A stretch of DNA of 64,000 nucleotides from Anoxybacillus amylolyticus (lineage in GTDB: Bacteria; Bacillota; Bacilli; Bacillales; Anoxybacillaceae): positions 2,770,745 to 2,834,744 of the forward strand of contig NZ_CP015438.1 in the NCBI RefSeq assembly GCF_001634285.1, in the 5' to 3' direction. Shown here piece by piece: positions 60,046-64,000 of this stretch. Positions within the stretch are counted from its first letter, which is position 1. Every line of letters begins with the position of its first letter. Below the pieces are notes generated by a model. It saw nothing but the letters and a program-made list of their open reading frames with translations. It was not told the origin of the DNA and did not search any database. The translations under genes were made by a program, and so were the position numbers.

Positions 60046-60262
60046 AAATGGCCACTTTGCTCGCCTAAACGTTTTTGCCATCACCGGAATGAATAGCGGC
60101 AAAACGACGAGCGCATATAAAAAGAACCCTGTTAAGATATATGGTTGCAATTTGCAATAGCGATAATACGCCCGATGGATACATCGCTGCAAACGTTCCT
60201 CCTAAAATGATCGCTGCTGAAATGATGACCGTTCCCATATGACGCAAACCTGCAATGGTCAA
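60046..60262 (-). pseudogene. Decayed 3' end of a second MMPL exporter gene
   Basis: On the minus strand one frame reads MGTVIISAAIILGGTFAAMY then PSGVLSLLQIATI, matching the exporter near its C-terminus, and a second frame reads LYALVVLPLFIPVMAKTFRR then AKWPF, matching its end. A base change in the middle shifts the frame. Only the last 70 or so codons remain; the 5' part is gone. Confidence 0.88.
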
Positions 60263-60310
60263 TGATGAAATGATGTATGGTATAATAATGAAAAAAGTGA
60301 GGGATATGCG

Positions 60311-60814
60311 ATGAAGCCAGAATCATCCAAACTGTATACGTATGCCGATTATATTCAATGGGACGGGCGTTGGGAGCTCATTGACGGGAAAGCTTACAAC
60401 ATGAGCCCTTCACCAACATGGGAGCATCAATTTACCGTCATGGAACTATCGTTTTCGTTTCGTTCATACTTTCAAAATAAAGATTGCTACGTCGCCATTG
60501 CTCCGTTTGATGTTCGTCTCTCCGAAAGCGACGACTACACGTATGCAAAACATGTTGTGCAACCAGATATTTCAGTCATTTGCAACCGAAACAACTTAAC
60601 ACCAAACGGCTGTTTAGGCGCACCAACACTCATTGTCGAGGTTCTTTCTCCGTCTACAGCGTTAAAAGACCGAAACGAAAAATTTAAATTGTATGAACAG
60701 TTCGGCGTACAAGAATATTGGATTGTTGACCCTGTGTACGAAACGATTGAGGTGTTTGGATTAGAAGACGGGTTTTTCAAACAAAGAGAAGGTAACTATT
60801 CAGCCGTTACATAG
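60311..60814 (+). CDS. Uma2-family putative endonuclease, probably C-terminally shortened
   Basis: A 167-residue PD-(D/E)XK-fold protein. YTYADYIQWDGRWELIDGKA starts the domain, SPSPTWEHQ follows, VQPDISVI carries the PD aspartate and LIVEVLSPSTALKDR the E-x-x-S motif, then KLYEQFGVQEYWIVDP. Family members are usually about 185-195 residues; the frame stops about eight bases before the apparent IS66 end, so the tail is likely lost. Start has GAGGGA upstream and TATAAT at 60281. Biological role unknown. Confidence 0.8.
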   Translation: MKPESSKLYTYADYIQWDGRWELIDGKAYNMSPSPTWEHQFTVMELSFSFRSYFQNKDCYVAIAPFDVRLSESDDYTYAKHVVQPDISVICNRNNLTPNGCLGAPTLIVEVLSPSTALKDRNEKFKLYEQFGVQEYWIVDPVYETIEVFGLEDGFFKQREGNYSAVT

Positions 60815-60892
60815 AAAAAGTTTACGAGATCGGGTTTATTTCTGCTCCCCTTGTCTATACTAGTACCATCCAAGACAAGGGAGGTGAACACG

Positions 60893-62350
60893 ATGGCAAA
60901 CGTTGTTTTTGATTTTCAACAAGCGGTCTTTACACTCGAAAGCATGGTCGCAAAAATCGAGCGCCAAGCGCAAACCATCGAAAAACTCATCAAAGAAAAC
61001 GAGCAGCTAAGACAAGAAAACCAACAATTAAAAGCACGTATTGCAGAATTAGAAGCCCGTACGAAAAAAAACAGTACGAACAGCCACTTACCGCCGTCCT
61101 CTGACCGGTTTGTGGCGAAATCCCCTTCTCGCCAACCGTCGGAGAAACAGCCGGGAGGGCAACTAGGGCATCGAGGAACGACGCTCCGCCAAGTACCGAA
61201 TCCTGACCATCGAGTCCTTCACCGCGTGACCAAATGCAAAGGATGTGGTCACTCTTTAGAACATGTTGCTCCGCTTCAAGTAGACATTCGCCAAGTGTTC
61301 GACCTCCCAGTGGTTCGAATGGAAGTGACTCAACACGAACGGGAAGTGAAGGGGTGTCCGAAATGTCATCTCGTCCAGCAGGCAGAGTTCCCTTTTTATG
61401 TCACGAATCATGTCCAGTACGGACCAGCCATCACTTCCCTTGTTTTATACTGGAATCATGCGCAGTTGATCCCGTGCGAGCGTGTCACGGAGATGGTCAA
61501 AGCGTTAGTGGGCCATTCAATCAGTGCAGGCACAGTCGTGAACATGACGAGACGGTGGCTCCCTGTGTTAGAAGCAGCGCTCAAAGAGATCGAAACGGCG
61601 TTGCTAACCTCCAGCACGTTGCACGTCGATGAAACGAGCCTGCGTGTGAACAGAAAGAACCAATGGGTGCATGTGGCTTCCACTGCCAAGGTCACACGAT
61701 ACGGGCTTCATCGTTCCCGTGGAAAGCAAGCGACGGACGACATCGGGATCTTGCCACGGTACAAAGGAACGATGGTACACGATGCGTATTCGGTGTACCC
61801 GATGTACACAGAGGCGAGCCATGCGCTTTGCCACGCCCATCATCTCCGGGAGCTTCGGGCATATACGGAACTTTACGGCCATTCATGGTCGAAAGAGATG
61901 ACCGAAGCACTGTTGGAGATGAAACAGGCGGTGGAGAAAGCGGGCGGAGCTCTACCGGAAGAGGAAGTCCGGTATTGGGAAGCAGTGTACGACCAGCTTC
62001 TAGCGAATGGTCGACAAGAACTCGATGAACGTTGCCGACAAGGCAACCATGAAGGCGTCCGCAACGCGCAAAATTTCATCCAGCGCCTGGAAAAGCGCAA
62101 GCAAGAAGCGCTTCTCTTCCTGCGAAAGAAAGAAGTGCCGTTTGACAACAACCAAGCCGAGCGTGATTTGCGGATGGTGAAAGTCAAACAAAAAATTTCC
62201 GGAACGTTTCGTCAGGAAGACGATGCCGAGGCTTTCTGCACCATTCGCAGCGTCATTTCTACCCTGCAAAAACACGGAAAGCCGGTTTGGGAATCGTTGC
62301 AAAGACTTCTAAGTGGGGAGTCTCTCCAAACGATTCTCCATTCCTCCTAG
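60893..62350 (+). CDS. IS66-family transposase (ISBst12 type)
   Basis: A 485-residue transposase. A leucine-zipper-like coiled coil (about 15-60), SSDRFVAKSPSRQPSEKQPGGQ linker (written in part), zinc-finger cysteines in CKGCGHSLEH and CPKCHLVQ, then the DDE domain: LHVDETSLRVN, VHDAYSVYP and the glutamate in PFDNNQAERDLRMVKVKQK. The C-terminal helix is intact. ATG 60893 follows GGGAGGTG; the frame also opens 42 bases upstream. It looks functional. Confidence 0.93.
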   Translation: MANVVFDFQQAVFTLESMVAKIERQAQTIEKLIKENEQLRQENQQLKARIAELEARTKKNSTNSHLPPSSDRFVAKSPSRQPSEKQPGGQLGHRGTTLRQVPNPDHRVLHRVTKCKGCGHSLEHVAPLQVDIRQVFDLPVVRMEVTQHEREVKGCPKCHLVQQAEFPFYVTNHVQYGPAITSLVLYWNHAQLIPCERVTEMVKALVGHSISAGTVVNMTRRWLPVLEAALKEIETALLTSSTLHVDETSLRVNRKNQWVHVASTAKVTRYGLHRSRGKQATDDIGILPRYKGTMVHDAYSVYPMYTEASHALCHAHHLRELRAYTELYGHSWSKEMTEALLEMKQAVEKAGGALPEEEVRYWEAVYDQLLANGRQELDERCRQGNHEGVRNAQNFIQRLEKRKQEALLFLRKKEVPFDNNQAERDLRMVKVKQKISGTFRQEDDAEAFCTIRSVISTLQKHGKPVWESLQRLLSGESLQTILHSS

Positions 62351-62373
62351 GGCATTTTCGATACTGGAAATGC
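62349..62373 (+). terminator. Terminator of the IS66 transposase
   Basis: AGGGCATTT pairs with AAATGCCCT around a 7-base loop, right at the transposase stop; the tail is ATTGG, so a weak terminator. Confidence 0.6.
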
Positions 62374-62374
62374 C

Positions 62375-62623
62375 CTATTGGTGCTGGATTCTGAAAATCT
62401 CACTAGTATTGGGCTGAATGGATACATTGCATTTGCAAATATTTCTATAATACTCGTTGTTTTCATAATGATATTTAAAGTTTTCTGCTATTAGATAGCC
62501 TTTTAGTTCTTCTTGTTTTTCTTTCTCCCACTTAAAAATCTCATCCAACGATGTAATTGTTGCCGCTACTGGATCAATTCCTAATGCTTTCGTTTGAGAT
62601 ATCCAATCTACTAAGTTAACCAT
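62375..62623 (-). pseudogene. 5' fragment of an unidentified gene cut by the IS66 element
   Basis: ATG 62623 has GGGAGG upstream and the frame runs 82 codons, the last dozen or so inside the IS end. The peptide reads MVNLVDWISQTKALGIDPVA and later YHYENNEYYRNICK, vaguely like the N-terminus of PaaK-type adenylate-forming enzymes. That is a guess. The rest of the gene is not found on the other side of the IS. Confidence 0.5.
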
Positions 62624-63035
62624 CTCTAAATCCTCCCTTTAATTCTCATGCCTCCCTCTAGAAATGTTGATATATCAAGGTTTCTTGGCATCTTAGGGGT
62701 GCCAAAAAAATATTTTTCGACAAAACTCATTACATACTTTTTCATTTTTGTTGATATCTAACAATCCATGGTGCGCTTCGCGGTCACTGCTGGGTATTTT
62801 TTTCTGCAGTGGATGGATGTGTATGTGATGCACCTTGGATCTCTGCATAGCTGATGAGGACGAACCCTCCCATGTCTCTGGGCATCCTTGTGCCTACATT
62901 CCTTCGTTCGGTCTCTTCACCAGGCAGAGGCCGGCTAAGCTTTCTTAGGGACTCGAGGTCGAATGTATAAAATCGTGCCAGCTTCTCCGTGTCATCTGGT
63001 TGTTTAGACAGTTTTTCTTGTCAAAGGAGGCGGCT
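62624..63035. other. Non-coding stretch between the truncated gene and the IS110 transposase
   Basis: No gene is seen. From about 62760 the base composition and hairpin-rich look change (e.g. ttggcatcttaggggtgccaa lies just left of it; tcggtctcttcaccaggcag follows). Roughly 62760-63035 is probably the 3' end region of the IS110 element. In the IS1111 branch this region encodes the bridge RNA. Confidence 0.45.
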
Positions 63036-64000
63036 CTAGGCTGCCTGTGCTTGAGTGGAGGAGAAGATATCTTGCATCATTCGTTCCTCATCAAATGCTT
63101 GTTGTTTCACACAAACCGCGTATAGAATCTTCAATAGCTTGCCACATAACACCACAATGGATTGCTTCTTACGCAACGGATTGACGGGACGTGTCGTATA
63201 GTACTCGTGCAACGTTCGGAACGCCTTGTTATGGCGGATGAGTGGTATCATCACCCGAAAGAGAAGGGCGCGTAGCCGTCTTCGTCCTCGCTTCGAGATT
63301 CGTTTTTGCCCCTTGTGTTGTCCAGACGAGTGTTCTTTCAACGTCAAGCCCGCTAATTTGATCAATTGCCGCGGATCTTGGTACTGATGAAAACTCCCGA
63401 TTTCCGACAACAGTTCAATGATCGTCGCCTCTCCTAGCCCCGGAATCGTTTGGAGCCATTCATATTCGACCGTCGTTTGTGCAAGGGCAGTTAACTCTTC
63501 CGTCAACGCTGCGATCTCTTGTTCCAATTGGCGATATCGGCGGACCAACGTGGCGATTTCGATACGGGCCATCTGTTGTCCTTCCGTGATGCCAATCGAA
63601 TGGCGAGCCATCTCTAACAGCTTTTGCACTTTCGGTTTCTGTGGGCATTTTAGCGCCTCGCTTTGCCGATAACGCTCCATGAGCCCCTCTATCGTCTGAC
63701 TTGCGATGTCCATCGGAAATGGCGTTTTTTCTAACACCACCAATGCCATTTTGCCAAACGACGGAAACACCTGCACAAACTCAGGGAAGTACCGATCCAG
63801 CCAACGAATCATTTGATTGTGGACGGCATTCCGTTCCTTGATTAATGACTCTCGAAACGTACTTCCTGCCCGCAATTCCGCCTCCACCTCATGGAGAATA
63901 CGTGGATAGCTAAAACGTCCGTCTTTGACCAGTCTTGCGATGACTAGGGCGTCTTTGGCATCATGCTTCGTTGGCAAGTTGTCGTCGAGTTCTTTCGACC
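63036..64000 (-). CDS. IS110-family transposase, C-terminal part (runs off the window)
   Basis: The frame is open to the window edge (321 residues seen; whole proteins have about 400-430). LDDNLPTKHDAKDALVIARL is the end of the N-terminal RuvC-like DEDD domain; the C-terminal Tnp domain has LQTIPGLGEATIIELLSEIG, then LIKLAGLTLKEHSSG and ISKRGRRRLRALLFRV with the catalytic serine region (HSSGQHKG). These enzymes act with a bridge RNA in known members. The apparent TTG start at 63977 is not the real start. Confidence 0.9.
   Translation of the reverse strand, partial: SKELDDNLPTKHDAKDALVIARLVKDGRFSYPRILHEVEAELRAGSTFRESLIKERNAVHNQMIRWLDRYFPEFVQVFPSFGKMALVVLEKTPFPMDIASQTIEGLMERYRQSEALKCPQKPKVQKLLEMARHSIGITEGQQMARIEIATLVRRYRQLEQEIAALTEELTALAQTTVEYEWLQTIPGLGEATIIELLSEIGSFHQYQDPRQLIKLAGLTLKEHSSGQHKGQKRISKRGRRRLRALLFRVMIPLIRHNKAFRTLHEYYTTRPVNPLRKKQSIVVLCGKLLKILYAVCVKQQAFDEERMMQDIFSSTQAQAA

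Larger units (their letters stand above)
60822..62403 (+). mobile_element. ISBst12-like IS66-family element (single-gene type)
   Basis: One IS66 transposase gene without tnpA or tnpB, as in ISBst12. The ends are only roughly placed: an imperfect match between ACGAGATCGGG (left, near 60824) and GTGAGATTTTC (right, read inward from about 62403) is weak. I found no 8-bp direct repeat around it, which fits a deletion after insertion. Confidence 0.7.

Noticed and set aside
60798..62419. ATTCAGCC (left) and GGCTGAAT (right) as outer IS66 ends
   Set aside because: The eight matching bases are not extended by any further inverted match, so this may be chance; true ends stay undefined.
62680..62720. 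ttggca ... tgccaa hairpin taken as a terminator
   Set aside because: No T-run follows on either strand; the poly-A side is on the plus strand only.

Overview
The window looks like chromosome of a thermophilic, spore-forming Bacillaceae of the Anoxybacillus/Geobacillus type. The evidence is the near-complete Bacillus subtilis gene order (engB-lonA-lonB-clpX-tig, ilv-leu, rdgB-rph-gerM-racE, gerE, sdhCAB, lysC-uvrC-trxA-etfAB-fadBR-lcfA, mutS2-zapA-rnhC), the sporulation genes gerE and gerM, a group IIC intron whose reverse transcriptase resembles the Geobacillus GsI-IIC enzyme, and an ISBst12-like IS66 element. Almost everything is on the minus strand; the plus-strand genes are yslB, rnhC, the Uma2 gene and the second IS66 transposase. 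I saw no tRNA, rRNA or CRISPR array.

Region 1 (1-4.5 kb) is a stack of mobile DNA: an IS66 element cut by the window edge, then a group IIC intron sitting directly behind the engB terminator, with an IS4 element inserted in the intron's own domain VI hairpin. Region 2 (4.5-13.4 kb) is protein quality control: EngB, LonA, LonB, ClpX, trigger factor and a TPR protein. Region 3 (13.4-24.2 kb) is branched-chain amino-acid synthesis, ilvE followed by ilvBHC-leuABCD. A leucine T-box lies just after ilvE, and an IS701/IS4-like element with a 7-bp target duplication sits between the T-box terminator and ilvB.

Region 4 (24.3-37.1 kb) holds ysnB-rdgB-rph-gerM-racE-ysmB, gerE, ysmA, sdhCAB, yslB, lysC with a lysine riboswitch, and uvrC. 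Region 5 (37.0-44.9 kb) is inserted between uvrC and trxA, which are neighbours in B. subtilis. It combines Fur-box-controlled iron genes (an FTR1 permease, a membrane-anchored partner and a repeat-containing lipoprotein) with envelope genes (a GT-C-like membrane protein, a dolichol-phosphate-mannose-synthase-like glycosyltransferase, a membrane phosphodiesterase and a sugar-nucleotide epimerase).

Region 6 (44.9-55.3 kb) is fatty-acid oxidation (lcfA, fadR, fadB, etfB, etfA, with a perfect FadR box), then yshE, mutS2, yshB, zapA and rnhC; polX, normally between yshB and mutS2, is missing. Region 7 (55.3-64 kb) is accessory: an MMPL exporter with its MarR regulator, a small protein/nucleotidyltransferase pair bounded by identical terminator hairpins, decayed duplicates of the MMPL and Uma2 genes, an intact-looking Uma2 gene, an ISBst12-like IS66 element, a truncated gene, and the 3' part of an IS110 element.
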